NCBI GenBank assembly: GCA_964527995.1 | Contig: CAZGRP010000027.1 | Coordinates: forward strand, 1 to 58,340 | Length of the DNA: 58,340 nucleotides | Reading direction: 5' to 3' | DNA from: CAZGRP01 sp964527995 | GTDB taxonomy: Bacteria; Zhuqueibacterota; Zhuqueibacteria; Oceanimicrobiales; CAZGRP01 | Part shown: positions 9,303-17,783 of the stretch, one piece after another | Position numbering within the stretch: the stretch's first letter is position 1 | Layout: every line of letters starts with the position of its first letter | Program-made: the position numbers and the translations under genes | The notes under the pieces: generated by a model | Database searches by the model: none | What the model was told of the DNA's origin: nothing | Seen by the model: the letters and a program-made list of their open reading frames with translations, nothing else

Positions 9303-11783
9303 TCAGTGCGGCACTTCTTCCTTTTCGGTCGTCTTCTCACCGTTGGCCTTGTCCGGCGCCTTGCGACCCAGTTCGACAAATTCGAGGTCGTTCCCTTTCT
9401 TGCGAACCTGGATGCGGCTGCCGTCGCCAAAGGTGCCTTTCAGGATCTCCTCGGCGATCGGGTCCTCAATGAACTTCTGGATCGTGCGGCGCAGCGGCCG
9501 CGCCCCATACACCGGATCGAAGCCGTGCTCAGCGATGTACTCCTTGGCACCCTTGGTCAGGTTGATGTTGATGTCACGGTCTGCCACCTTCTCAAGCATC
9601 TCAGCGATGACGATGTCGACGATCTTGATCATGTGCGACTTGGCGAGCGGCCGGAAGACGACGACTTCATCCACGCGGTTGAGGAATTCCGGGTTGAAGA
9701 CCCGCTTGACTTCCTCCAGGATCCGAGAGCGCATGGTTTCGTAGTCGATCTCGTCGCTTTGTGTGGCGAAGCCGATGCCGGCTCCCTTCCGGATCTCGCG
9801 AGCCCCCAGGTTCGAGGTCATGATCAGGATGGTGTTCTTGAAGTCTACCCGCCGACCCAGACCGTCGGTCAGACGGCCATCGTCGAGGATCTGCAGGAGG
9901 ATATTGAAGACATCCGGATGGGCCTTCTCGATTTCGTCGAACAGCACCACCGAATACGGATGGCGGCGAACCTTCTCAGTAAGCTGGCCGCCTTCTTCAT
10001 AGCCGACGTACCCAGGGGGTGCACCGGTCAGTCGAGACACGGAGAACTTCTCCATGTACTCGGACATGTCGATGCGAACCAGGGCATCTTCATCTTCGAA
10101 GAGATAGCGTGCCAGTTCCTTGGCGAGCTGCGTCTTGCCCACTCCGGTCGGCCCGAGAAAGATGAACGAACCAATGGGCCGGTTCGGGTCCTTGAGGCCG
10201 GCGCGGGTGCGGTGAATCGCCTTCGACAGCAGGGTGATGACCTCGTCCTGACCGACGATTCGTTTCTTCAGTTCAGTTTCCATCCCGAGCAGCTTCTGGG
10301 ACTCCGACTGGGCCACCTTACTCACCGGGATGCCCGTCATCATCGACACGACCTCGGCGATGTCCTCTTCGGACACGGTCGCCACCACCTGCTCTTCGGT
10401 CTCTTTCCAGCGGCGCTTGGCCGCCTCGAGCTTGCGATTCAGGCGCTTCTCCTGGTCGCGCAGGATGGCGGCGCGCTCGAACTCCTGGGCCTTGATGACG
10501 GAGTCCTTCTCCTTGCGTACCTTCTTGATCTCCTCTTCAAGATCGGTGATCTCCTTGGGTACGACGATATTGGCGAGGTGAACTCGGGCGCCGGTCTCAT
10601 CGAGGACGTCGATAGCTTTGTCAGGCAGGTAGCGATCGGTGATGTAGCGCTCGGAAAGCCGCACCGTCGCCACGATGGCCTCATCCGTATACTTGACCCG
10701 GTGATGCTCCTCGTAGCGATCTTTCAGACCGTTCAGAATCTCGATGGTTTCTTCGGCCGTCGGCGGGTCCACCATGATCTTCTGAAACCGGCGCTCGAGG
10801 GCGCCATCCTTTTCGATGTACTGGCGATACTCGTCGAGGGTGGTGGCGCCGATGCACTGCAGTTCGCCGCGCGCCAGGGCAGGCTTGAACATGTTGGAGG
10901 CGTCCAGGCTTCCAGAAGCGCCGCCAGCGCCGACGATGGTATGCAGTTCGTCGATAAACAGGATGACGTCTTTGGCCCGGTACAGCTCATTCATGATCGC
11001 CTTCATGCGCTCTTCGAACTGGCCGCGATACTTGGTTCCAGCGACCAGGGCGCCAAGGTCGAGCGTCACCACGCGCTTGTTGTGGAGCACGCGCGGCACC
11101 TTGCGTTCCACGATACGCAGTGCCAGGCCCTCGGCGATAGCGGTTTTGCCGACTCCGGGCTCGCCGATCAGTACTGGATTGTTCTTTTTGCGGCGGCTGA
11201 GGATCTGGGCGACGCGCTGGATTTCTTCGTCCCGGCCAATGATCGGGTCGAGATCGCCCTTGCGTGCCAGCTCGGTCAGATCGCGGCCGAAATGATCCAG
11301 CGCCGGTGTCTTGGAGCGCTGCGGCCCCGACTCCCGGCTCGAGGGCGTGCCGCGAAGGATATTTTCGAGCTCATCGCGCACGGTCTCGTATGTCACGTCG
11401 AAGCTCAGAAGCACCTGTGCCGCCACCCCATCCTTCTCCTTCACCAAGGCCAGCAGCAGGTGCTCGGTGCCGATGATGTCCGATTTGTATTTCTCCGCCT
11501 CGACGTAGGCCATCTTCAGGATCTTCTCGGCCCGCTTTGTGAACGGGATGTTCCCGATGGTCATAGTCTCGCCGGTGGACTTGACCGCATCCTCGACAGA
11601 GCGCTTTATTTCATCGAGATCGCAGCCCAGGTTCCGCAGGATTTCGACGGCGATGCCTTCGCCCTCCCTGATCAGGCCCAGAAGTAGATGCTCCGTACCG
11701 ATGTAGTCGTGGCCCAACCGGAGCGCCTCCTCGCGGGAGAACTGGATCACCATCTGAACGCGGCTCGAGAAGTTGCTCTTCAT
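9303..11783 (-). CDS. clpC: ATP-dependent Clp protease ATP-binding subunit ClpC
   Basis: An 826-residue Hsp100 unfoldase that feeds substrates to ClpP. The order is: N-terminal double Clp repeat (REEALRLGHDYIGTEHLL), first AAA module (GEPGVGKTAIAEGLA), then a middle domain whose UVR-like stretch (EFERAAILRDQEKRL) separates ClpC from ClpA and ClpB. The second AAA module follows (GPTGVGKTQLAKELA) with the conserved LTGAPPGYVGYEEGGQLTE. The C-terminal domain ends with an acidic/basic tail. The start MKSNFSSRV fits the family better than the ATG 15 nt upstream. In Bacillota ClpC works with McsB, which marks clients by arginine phosphorylation. The mcsA and mcsB genes directly upstream suggest the same partnership here. 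A separate promoter lies between mcsB and clpC. Confidence 0.96.
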   Translation of the reverse strand: MKSNFSSRVQMVIQFSREEALRLGHDYIGTEHLLLGLIREGEGIAVEILRNLGCDLDEIKRSVEDAVKSTGETMTIGNIPFTKRAEKILKMAYVEAEKYKSDIIGTEHLLLALVKEKDGVAAQVLLSFDVTYETVRDELENILRGTPSSRESGPQRSKTPALDHFGRDLTELARKGDLDPIIGRDEEIQRVAQILSRRKKNNPVLIGEPGVGKTAIAEGLALRIVERKVPRVLHNKRVVTLDLGALVAGTKYRGQFEERMKAIMNELYRAKDVILFIDELHTIVGAGGASGSLDASNMFKPALARGELQCIGATTLDEYRQYIEKDGALERRFQKIMVDPPTAEETIEILNGLKDRYEEHHRVKYTDEAIVATVRLSERYITDRYLPDKAIDVLDETGARVHLANIVVPKEITDLEEEIKKVRKEKDSVIKAQEFERAAILRDQEKRLNRKLEAAKRRWKETEEQVVATVSEEDIAEVVSMMTGIPVSKVAQSESQKLLGMETELKKRIVGQDEVITLLSKAIHRTRAGLKDPNRPIGSFIFLGPTGVGKTQLAKELARYLFEDEDALVRIDMSEYMEKFSVSRLTGAPPGYVGYEEGGQLTEKVRRHPYSVVLFDEIEKAHPDVFNILLQILDDGRLTDGLGRRVDFKNTILIMTSNLGAREIRKGAGIGFATQSDEIDYETMRSRILEEVKRVFNPEFLNRVDEVVVFRPLAKSHMIKIVDIVIAEMLEKVADRDININLTKGAKEYIAEHGFDPVYGARPLRRTIQKFIEDPIAEEILKGTFGDGSRIQVRKKGNDLEFVELGRKAPDKANGEKTTEKEEVPH

Positions 11784-11835
11784 ACCTCCAACTCCCATCC
11801 ATTAAGGGTTCTTTCGCGCTTGCATCTCGCAGTCT

Positions 11836-11864
11836 AATTTAAGCATTATGTTGGCGGGATTCAA
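11836..11864 (-). promoter_or_regulatory. Promoter of clpC
   Basis: Minus strand TTGAAT (11859-11864), 17 nt, TAAATT (11836-11841), in the 153-nt gap between mcsB and clpC. I see no obvious CtsR operator (a direct heptad repeat) over it. Confidence 0.65.
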
Positions 11865-11936
11865 CCCCTAAATTTATCCGCCTGGTAACCATTCGGGCGC
11901 TTCCCGCCGTGTAGCGCCCTTCGCCATGGCCGCTGG

Positions 11937-13034
11937 TCAGAGATTCAACTTTTTGCGGACGATCCTTGCCCGCACGAAATCACGTTCCTCCGCGCTCAGC
12001 GTCGCCTGTTCGGTCTTCTGGATGTGGGCCGGCTGCGCTACCACGAGAAGCTCATTCAACTTCGCCCGGTCGACTTCGCTGATGAGACCGAGCTCCACCC
12101 CAAGGCGCAGCCAGGACAGTGTGTTCATGAATTCGAGCGAACTCAGGATTCGTGCGCGCTCGAGCACGCCCAGCGCTCTGAAAACCTTATCCTCCAGCCT
12201 CACCCGGTCGCTCTCCAGAAGCTCGGCCCGCTGCTTGCGTTCCAGCTCTACGAACCGAACCACAATCTCGTCGAGCCGTTTGAGGATTCCCGATTCGGTG
12301 CGACCGAGAGTGAGCTGGTTCGAGATCTGATACAGGTTGCCCAGAGCCTCGCTGCCTTCACCGTAGAAGCCGCGGACCGTCATCTCGGACGGCGCCAGCT
12401 GCTTGATGGTCCGGGACACCTGGTCCTCCATCGCCAGGGCCGGCAGGTGAATGAGCACGGAGGCCCTCATGCCGGTGCCGGTGTTGGTGGGACAGGAAGT
12501 CAGGAAGCCGAATTGCTCGGAAAAAGCGTAGTCGACGCCGTCGCCGAGTTCGTCATCGACTCGGCTGATCTCACTCCACACCGCGTCCAGCGACAGGCCG
12601 GGGCGCATCACCTGAAGACGCAGATGGTCCTCCTCATTGATCATCACACCAGCCTGCTCGTCGCGAGTGACCAGCAGGCCGGAGGGGCGTGCCTGCTCGG
12701 CGAACTGCGGACTCACCAGATGCCGCTCAACCAACACCGTGCGGTCGATCTTCTGCAGCCGATTGACCTGACAGAACACCGCATCGCTGAAGCTCTTCGA
12801 TGCGAAAGCAGCCCTCAACACCTGGTCGAGTATAGCCTCGAGTTCGATCTTCTTGGCACGATGTGGGAAGAGGTGGCCGGCAAGGTTGCGCGCCAGCCGG
12901 ATTCGGGAGGAGATGACGATGTCGGAGTGCTCGCCATCTGGCTGCAGCCATGCTGGGGCATTCGCAAGGAGCTCGTCGATGTCAAGCTCATGCATCTGGT
13001 CTCGGAGTAGGGCCTTTTCCGTAGATCTGCTCAT
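11937..13034 (-). CDS. mcsB: Protein arginine kinase McsB
   Basis: A 365-residue full-length member of the phosphagen-kinase fold that phosphorylates arginine side chains and tags proteins for ClpCP. Visible motifs are the ATP-binding SSRIRLARNLAGHLFP, the catalytic loop INEEDHLRLQVM, and SCPTNTGTGMRASVLIHLP, which carries the active-site cysteine. GFYGEGSEALGNLYQISNQ follows. Near the C terminus RDFVRA matches the RDxxRA allosteric phospho-arginine site known from Geobacillus McsB, so regulation by phospho-arginine is probably kept. Its GAGGAAG ribosome site abuts the ATG. It lies 72 nt after mcsA and shares its transcript. Confidence 0.95.
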   Translation of the reverse strand: MSRSTEKALLRDQMHELDIDELLANAPAWLQPDGEHSDIVISSRIRLARNLAGHLFPHRAKKIELEAILDQVLRAAFASKSFSDAVFCQVNRLQKIDRTVLVERHLVSPQFAEQARPSGLLVTRDEQAGVMINEEDHLRLQVMRPGLSLDAVWSEISRVDDELGDGVDYAFSEQFGFLTSCPTNTGTGMRASVLIHLPALAMEDQVSRTIKQLAPSEMTVRGFYGEGSEALGNLYQISNQLTLGRTESGILKRLDEIVVRFVELERKQRAELLESDRVRLEDKVFRALGVLERARILSSLEFMNTLSWLRLGVELGLISEVDRAKLNELLVVAQPAHIQKTEQATLSAEERDFVRARIVRKKLNL

Positions 13035-13106
13035 CTTCCTCGCCTAGCACCGGATACCGGTTCCACATTCGCTCACCAGTGGGCCGAGCCTCTTGCGTTC
13101 GTCACC

Positions 13107-13454
13107 TCACGGCGTGCGGTTCATGGAGGAGCCCCCTTTGGCCTGCTCTCGCTCGATGTCGCGAATCATGTCACGGAGCTTGGCGGCCGTCTCAAACTGC
13201 TCCTGCTGAATGGCCTGGCTCAAGTCGTGGCGCAGCTTCTCGAGGTCTGACTCAGGTAGAATCACCCGTTTCGATTTCGGCCGACTGCCGATGTGCTGGC
13301 TGCTGCCGTGAATGCGGCGCAGAAGGATGCTGATGTCCTCACCGAACGTAGAGTAGCAAACATCACACCCGAAGATGCCGGTCTGCTCGAAGTCCGCCAG
13401 CGTGTAGCCGCAGGCCGGGCAGATTTCGTCACTTGTCGAAGGGTGCCGTCTCAT
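13107..13454 (-). CDS. mcsA: McsA-like activator with one zinc module and a UVR motif
   Basis: A 115-residue partner of McsB. The first third holds one zinc-ribbon half (CPACGYTLADFEQTGIFGCDVC), and the second half holds a UVR motif (LRHDLSQAIQQEQFETAAKL). It aligns with the C-terminal half of Bacillus McsA, including ILLRRIHGSSQHIGSRPKS. The N-terminal zinc module of that protein is absent, making this a short form. In Bacillota McsA binds and stimulates McsB. Translation starts at the ATG at 13454, nine bases after GAGGT. The gene follows lolD by 12 nt, so it is tied to the envelope operon upstream. Confidence 0.88.
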   Translation of the reverse strand: MRRHPSTSDEICPACGYTLADFEQTGIFGCDVCYSTFGEDISILLRRIHGSSQHIGSRPKSKRVILPESDLEKLRHDLSQAIQQEQFETAAKLRDMIRDIEREQAKGGSSMNRTP

Positions 13455-13466
13455 CGATACAGAACC

Positions 13467-14195
13467 TCAACGAATTTCCAGATCGCGTAGAGCCGCCGCT
13501 GAACCATTTGCGTGGGACTTGACCTTGCCGTCGTACAACTCGATGATGCGGTCGGCCTGCTGGGCAAGGTCCCGATTGTGGGTCACGATGACGAACGTCT
13601 GACCCTTTTCGCGACTGAGGGACCAGAGCAGTCGATGCAGAGAATCGCTGGAGGCCGTGTCGAGATTGCCGGAAGGTTCATCGGCAAGAACCAACTGCGG
13701 CTCGTTCATCAACGCCCGGGCCACGGCGACCCGTTGCTGCTCGCCCCCAGACAGCTCGTTGGGGCGATGTCCGGCACGATCCTCCAGGCCGACTTCGCGC
13801 AGCAGTTCGTAGGCCCGCGCGTGCGCTGCCTTTTTGTCCATCTTGGCAATCAGTCCCGGCATGGCCACGTTCTCGACCGCCGTGAACTCCGGAAGCAGGT
13901 GATGGAACTGAAAGACAAAGCCGACCATTCGGTTGCGGAAGAGCGCCAGCTCACGATCGCTGAACGCGAAGACGTCGACGCCGTCGATCTCGACACGACC
14001 GGAGGTGGGACGATCCAGGGTGCCAAGAATGTGCAGCAACGTGCTCTTGCCGACACCCGACGGCCCGACGATGGCGATGATCTCACCCTGATAAACTTCG
14101 AGGTCGATGCCCCTCAGTACTGGCAACCATCCGCGGCCGACGGGATATTCCTTGCGGATCTGCTCCGCTATAAGTATCGGTTTTCGGTTGAGCAT
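13467..14195 (-). CDS. lolD: Lipoprotein-releasing ABC transporter ATP-binding protein LolD
   Basis: A 242-residue cytoplasmic ATPase of the MacB/LolD/FtsE class. Walker A is GPSGVGKSTLL, the Q-loop region is FVFQFHHLLPEFTAVENV, the signature is ELSGGEQQRVAVARALM, and Walker B is LVLADEPSGNLD. The LLPEFTAVENV stretch is characteristic of LolD. It powers extraction of outer-membrane lipoproteins from the inner membrane together with the FtsX-type permease whose stop codon lies 3 nt upstream. mcsA follows after 12 nt. Confidence 0.93.
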   Translation of the reverse strand: MLNRKPILIAEQIRKEYPVGRGWLPVLRGIDLEVYQGEIIAIVGPSGVGKSTLLHILGTLDRPTSGRVEIDGVDVFAFSDRELALFRNRMVGFVFQFHHLLPEFTAVENVAMPGLIAKMDKKAAHARAYELLREVGLEDRAGHRPNELSGGEQQRVAVARALMNEPQLVLADEPSGNLDTASSDSLHRLLWSLSREKGQTFVIVTHNRDLAQQADRIIELYDGKVKSHANGSAAALRDLEIR

Positions 14196-14198
14196 CGT

Positions 14199-15782
14199 TT
14201 ACTCGTAGCGAATTGCTTCGACAGGATCCAGGTGGGCGGCTTTGTACGCCGGGTAGACGGCCGCCAGAAAGCAGAGCAGCAGGGCGAAGACGGCGACCAG
14301 AATGAAATCGATCGGTCGCATGACAACCGGCAGCGAATTGATAATGTAGATATCGGGCGGCAGTGAAAAGTATTGATACTTCACCTGTGACCACCCGAGC
14401 AGGAAACCAACCACGCAGCCGAGCACAATGCCGAGCGCACCGACGAGCACGCCGACGAGGACGAAGATCCGCATCACGCCACCGGATGTCGCTCCCATCG
14501 ACTTCAGAATGCCGATCTCCTTGGTCTTTTCCAGAACCACCATGATGAGCGTGCTGACGATGTTGAAGGCCGCAACCAGGATGATCAGGTTCAGAACGAC
14601 GAAGGCAGCCCACTTCTCGATCTTCATCCAGGCGAACAGGTTCTTGTTCATGTCGAACCAGGTAATGGCCGTGTAGGGATAGCCGAGAAGCTTTTCGATC
14701 TCGTGCTGCACCCTGCCGGCGCTATCGAGGTCCTCCAGTTTGACCTCGATGCCGGAAACACGGTGGCCCATCTGGAACAGCTGTTGCGCAGCGGACAGGG
14801 AGACATATGCGAAGGTGTCGTCGAAATCATAGAGCCCGGTCTCGAAGTATCCGGCAACGCGGAACACCCGCACCGGCGGCATCCAGCCGGGGAGCCCGGT
14901 CCATCCCGCCGGGCTGAAGACCGAGACCAGGTCGCCAAGCCCCACCTGCAAGCGATCGGCCAGGTAGCGCCCGAGCACGATGCCAGGGTAGCTCCGTCCC
15001 TCCCCCTTCAGTGGTGGCATCTCACCCAGGTTCAGGCTGCCGTACTGAACGGTCTGCTCGATGTTGGACACCTTTCCGACCTCGTCCGGGTTCATGCCCT
15101 TCACCACCACGCCCTCGGATGCATACTTGGATCGCACCATCGCCTTGCCGAGAACGTACGGGGCCATGCCGACGATTCCGCGGATCGTGCGGATCTTCTC
15201 CATCACCTCTCGTGGGTTTTCCAATCCCCGGTCGTGGAAAGTACGTACCCGAAGGTGAGCATCGAAGCCGATGATCCGCGAGCGCACCTCGCGCTCGAAG
15301 CCGTTCATCACAGACAGAACCAGGATGAGCGCCGCCACACCGACAAGGACGCCGCCGATCGAGATGTAAGAAATGATGCGGCTGAACTCAGACTTCTCTC
15401 TGAATTGGACAAAATAGAGGAGGACTCCGACCGGGAAAGTAGCCACGAAGAACAGGGCTGAGAGAACGGTGTGCCAGACATTGCGTCGCCGCTCGCCGTC
15501 GCGATAGAGCCAGCCGAGCACAACATCCACCAGCCACAGCGGCAGGAAGAGCACCGACACGAGCACGGCGAGGGCGCCTCTCACAACCCTTGCGAACGGA
15601 GAGCGGGCATCGATCCGCCGCACCGAGCCGCGCAGATAAGAGTAGATCAACACGACGATGGCCAGGGGTGCCGTGGCCAGAAGGAAGATGATCTTCAGGA
15701 AGGTCTTCCAGGCGAATTCGAACAGATTCCGGTAGCGAATGCCGGTCAGGTATCGCCTGGCGATGATCAGTTCGTAGGACAT
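14199..15782 (-). CDS. LolC/LolE-type ABC permease with an extra N-terminal membrane insertion
   Basis: A 527-residue FtsX-family permease, the membrane partner of LolD. The expected opening MSYELIIARRYLTGIRYR is present. The expected continuation (REKSEFSRIISYISIGGVLV, then LILVLSVMNGFEREV) appears only about 110 residues later. In between are three hydrophobic segments (for example FLLATAPLAIVVLIYSYL and LAVLVSVLFLPLWLVDVVLG) that canonical LolC/E proteins lack. The large periplasmic domain and three C-terminal helices (NLIILVAAFNIVSTLIMVVL; LVGVLVGALGIVLG; ILVAVFALLLCFLAAVYPAYKA) are normal. The ATG at 15782 is preferred over a TTG 15 nt upstream. Only one permease gene is present, which suggests a homodimeric LolF-like arrangement. 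Confidence 0.85.
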   Translation of the reverse strand: MSYELIIARRYLTGIRYRNLFEFAWKTFLKIIFLLATAPLAIVVLIYSYLRGSVRRIDARSPFARVVRGALAVLVSVLFLPLWLVDVVLGWLYRDGERRRNVWHTVLSALFFVATFPVGVLLYFVQFREKSEFSRIISYISIGGVLVGVAALILVLSVMNGFEREVRSRIIGFDAHLRVRTFHDRGLENPREVMEKIRTIRGIVGMAPYVLGKAMVRSKYASEGVVVKGMNPDEVGKVSNIEQTVQYGSLNLGEMPPLKGEGRSYPGIVLGRYLADRLQVGLGDLVSVFSPAGWTGLPGWMPPVRVFRVAGYFETGLYDFDDTFAYVSLSAAQQLFQMGHRVSGIEVKLEDLDSAGRVQHEIEKLLGYPYTAITWFDMNKNLFAWMKIEKWAAFVVLNLIILVAAFNIVSTLIMVVLEKTKEIGILKSMGATSGGVMRIFVLVGVLVGALGIVLGCVVGFLLGWSQVKYQYFSLPPDIYIINSLPVVMRPIDFILVAVFALLLCFLAAVYPAYKAAHLDPVEAIRYE

Positions 15783-15842
15783 ATCGTGCTCTAGCAAATG
15801 GGGCGACCGAGAGATCGGCCGGCTGGCAACGGCCGCAACCGG

Positions 15843-16253
15843 CTATTTCTTCGGGTGGGCGACTTCGGTACCAATAATGAGCTTCTTGACTCCGCTTTGA
15901 CGAGCGATGTCCATGACGCGCACCACCGTGCCGTGTTGCACTTCCCTGTCGGCTTTCAAAACCAGGGCCCGCTCCTTCATGTCGGCCAGCGCTGCCTTCA
16001 GAGCGTCCTCGAGGTTATCGAACGTGACCGGATCCTGGTTCAGGAACATCTTGCCATCGGTGCCGATGAAGAGCGTGTACTCTTTCAGCTCGCCAATCTC
16101 GGCAGTCTTTGCCTCGGGCAGCTCCAGTTTCAGACCGGGCTGCTCGCGGAAGGTGGACGAAACCATGAAGAAAATCAACAGAAGGAAGACAACGTCGATC
16201 AACGACGCCACGTTGATGAACAGCTTACGCTTTTGGCGAAAACGAAACTGCAT
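15843..16253 (-). CDS. exbD: ExbD/TolR family proton-channel component
   Basis: A 136-residue protein with one N-terminal membrane helix (LINVASLIDVVFLLLIFFMV in context). The aspartate in SLIDVVF is the proton-path residue of the family. The periplasmic part ends in the usual ARQSGVKKLIIGTEV. It forms the inner-membrane energising complex with ExbB, encoded 8 nt upstream. TonB-type and Tol-type assignments cannot be separated from this gene alone. The adjacent TonB-like gene and lack of tolB and pal favour ExbD. Confidence 0.9.
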   Translation of the reverse strand: MQFRFRQKRKLFINVASLIDVVFLLLIFFMVSSTFREQPGLKLELPEAKTAEIGELKEYTLFIGTDGKMFLNQDPVTFDNLEDALKAALADMKERALVLKADREVQHGTVVRVMDIARQSGVKKLIIGTEVAHPKK

Positions 16254-16261
16254 GGAGCTTC

Positions 16262-16888
16262 TCAGGAATAGAGGTCACGAACGAGATGAAGCTTGCGCAG
16301 CAGCTTTGACGAGTACTTCTCGATATCGAGAACCAGGCTTTCGGCCTTGTTCGCGAAGTAGTTGTAGGCGATCAGCGCCACGATACCGATCGACAGGCCG
16401 GCCGCTGTCGTGATCAGGGCCTCGGAGATGCCGCCCGACAGAGCCTCGGCCTGGCCGACACCGATCTTTGAGATAACCGTGAACACCTTGATCATGCCGG
16501 TGACGGTGCCCAGAAGACCCAAGAGTGGCGACACTCCAGCGATGGTCTCCAGAGCTGAAAGCCCGCGCTCGAGCTGACGGATCTCCTGCCGGCCTTGATC
16601 CAGGATCGTCTCCTTGATCTCCTCCCGCGGCATCTCCCGGCATTCGAGTCCCACGCGGATGATGTTGGCAAACGGTCCTTCATACTTTTCGCAAATCGCC
16701 TTGGCGAGGGAAAAGTCCTCCGGTCCCTCGATGTTTTCGATTACGCTGACAATCTCGGGGATGAGGATCTGTTTGTAGCGCAGCGCTAAGGCCCGCTCGA
16801 TGATGATCGCCAGCCCCAAGACGGAGCAAAAGGCCAGCGGAATCATGATCACGCCGCCTTTTGCCAGGAAATCCCAAACTTCGATCAT
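16262..16888 (-). CDS. exbB: MotA/TolQ/ExbB proton-channel family protein
   Basis: A 208-residue three-helix inner-membrane protein: an N-terminal helix (GVIMIPLAFCSVLGLAIIIE), then a cytoplasmic stretch, then two helices (VSPLLGLLGTVTGMIKVF and EALITTAAGLSIGIVALIAY) with the conserved LLGTVTGM and TTAAGL motifs. With ExbD it uses the proton gradient to drive TonB. It starts 4 nt after tonB, and the three genes form one tight unit. Confidence 0.93.
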   Translation of the reverse strand: MIEVWDFLAKGGVIMIPLAFCSVLGLAIIIERALALRYKQILIPEIVSVIENIEGPEDFSLAKAICEKYEGPFANIIRVGLECREMPREEIKETILDQGRQEIRQLERGLSALETIAGVSPLLGLLGTVTGMIKVFTVISKIGVGQAEALSGGISEALITTAAGLSIGIVALIAYNYFANKAESLVLDIEKYSSKLLRKLHLVRDLYS

Positions 16889-16892
16889 GGCA

Positions 16893-17768
16893 CTATCTCA
16901 CAACAACGTAACTAAACTTCCCGGTCACTTCCAGGTATTTTTCGGGAAAATCGTCCGGCAGTGGCAGAAAGGGTGCCGCGTATTTAACGGCGTTGACGCT
17001 CGTGACCATCAGCGAGCGATGGCCGCTGTAGTCGAGTACTTGCAAGCCCTCCAGTCGGCCGTCCGGGTAGATCCGAAACCGGACGATGGTCTCACCGCTG
17101 ATGATGCCCATCTTGGTGAAAGCCGGCGGCGGAAAGATATTCCGTTGGATCTTCCGGCGCAAGGCCAGCAAGTAAGGTGCAAAGTCCCAGGCATACGTAT
17201 TGAACGAGAAGCCGCCGATCTCCGGGGCTCGGCTCGCCTCCTGGTTGTAGCGCGCTGTCGAGGAGCGGCGTTGCACCACCGGAGGTTGCGGCTGGCCGGT
17301 GAGGGTCTCGCGTGTAAATTCTCGTGCCGGTCGCAACGGCTGTTCACGACTCCCCAACTCGGCAAGCCGCGGGGACGACTTCGCCGGCTGCGGCGCATCC
17401 TGGCTCGCCGGTGAGCCAGCGGTCGCCGCATTCGCCTGCACTCCATCCTGCGGCAGTTCGCGCAGCGGCGTCAGGCCTTGTGAATAGCTTTCCCCCAGTG
17501 GCAGATCACTCGGTGCCTCGGGATTGTGCGCACGCTGGCTCTTGTCGGAAACCAGATGGGTCTTCTCCGGCTGCTCCGACGGGACGTTCTCCGGCGACTC
17601 CACCAGCTCGAACTGCAAAGGCGACTCGTCTTGCCTGGCCACCGCCGCTGCCACCTCGGGAGGCAGCACTTCGAAGAAGTGCCACCGTTTCATGACTCCC
17701 ACTCCGACCAGCGCCAGAGCGTGAAGCAGCAGCGACACCGCCAGGGCGATTTCAAGGCGCTTCGACAT
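16893..17768 (-). CDS. tonB: Energy transducer TonB
   Basis: A 291-residue protein with an N-terminal membrane anchor (IALAVSLLLHALALVGVGVM), whose histidine in the helix is typical of TonB. A long, low-complexity, Pro/Ser/Glu-rich periplasmic spacer (about residues 45-190) follows, then a TonB C-terminal domain (IYPDGRLEGLQVLDYSGHRS; AAPFLPLPDDF). It passes energy from ExbBD to outer-membrane transporters. No TonB-dependent receptor is encoded nearby. Confidence 0.9.
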   Translation of the reverse strand: MSKRLEIALAVSLLLHALALVGVGVMKRWHFFEVLPPEVAAAVARQDESPLQFELVESPENVPSEQPEKTHLVSDKSQRAHNPEAPSDLPLGESYSQGLTPLRELPQDGVQANAATAGSPASQDAPQPAKSSPRLAELGSREQPLRPAREFTRETLTGQPQPPVVQRRSSTARYNQEASRAPEIGGFSFNTYAWDFAPYLLALRRKIQRNIFPPPAFTKMGIISGETIVRFRIYPDGRLEGLQVLDYSGHRSLMVTSVNAVKYAAPFLPLPDDFPEKYLEVTGKFSYVVVR

Positions 17769-17783
17769 CAGAAAGAATCGCCG

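Noticed and set aside
9288..11687. A 799-codon open frame on the plus strand
   Set aside because: It is antisense to clpC, whose motifs are unambiguous. Long antisense frames are expected in GC-rich genes.
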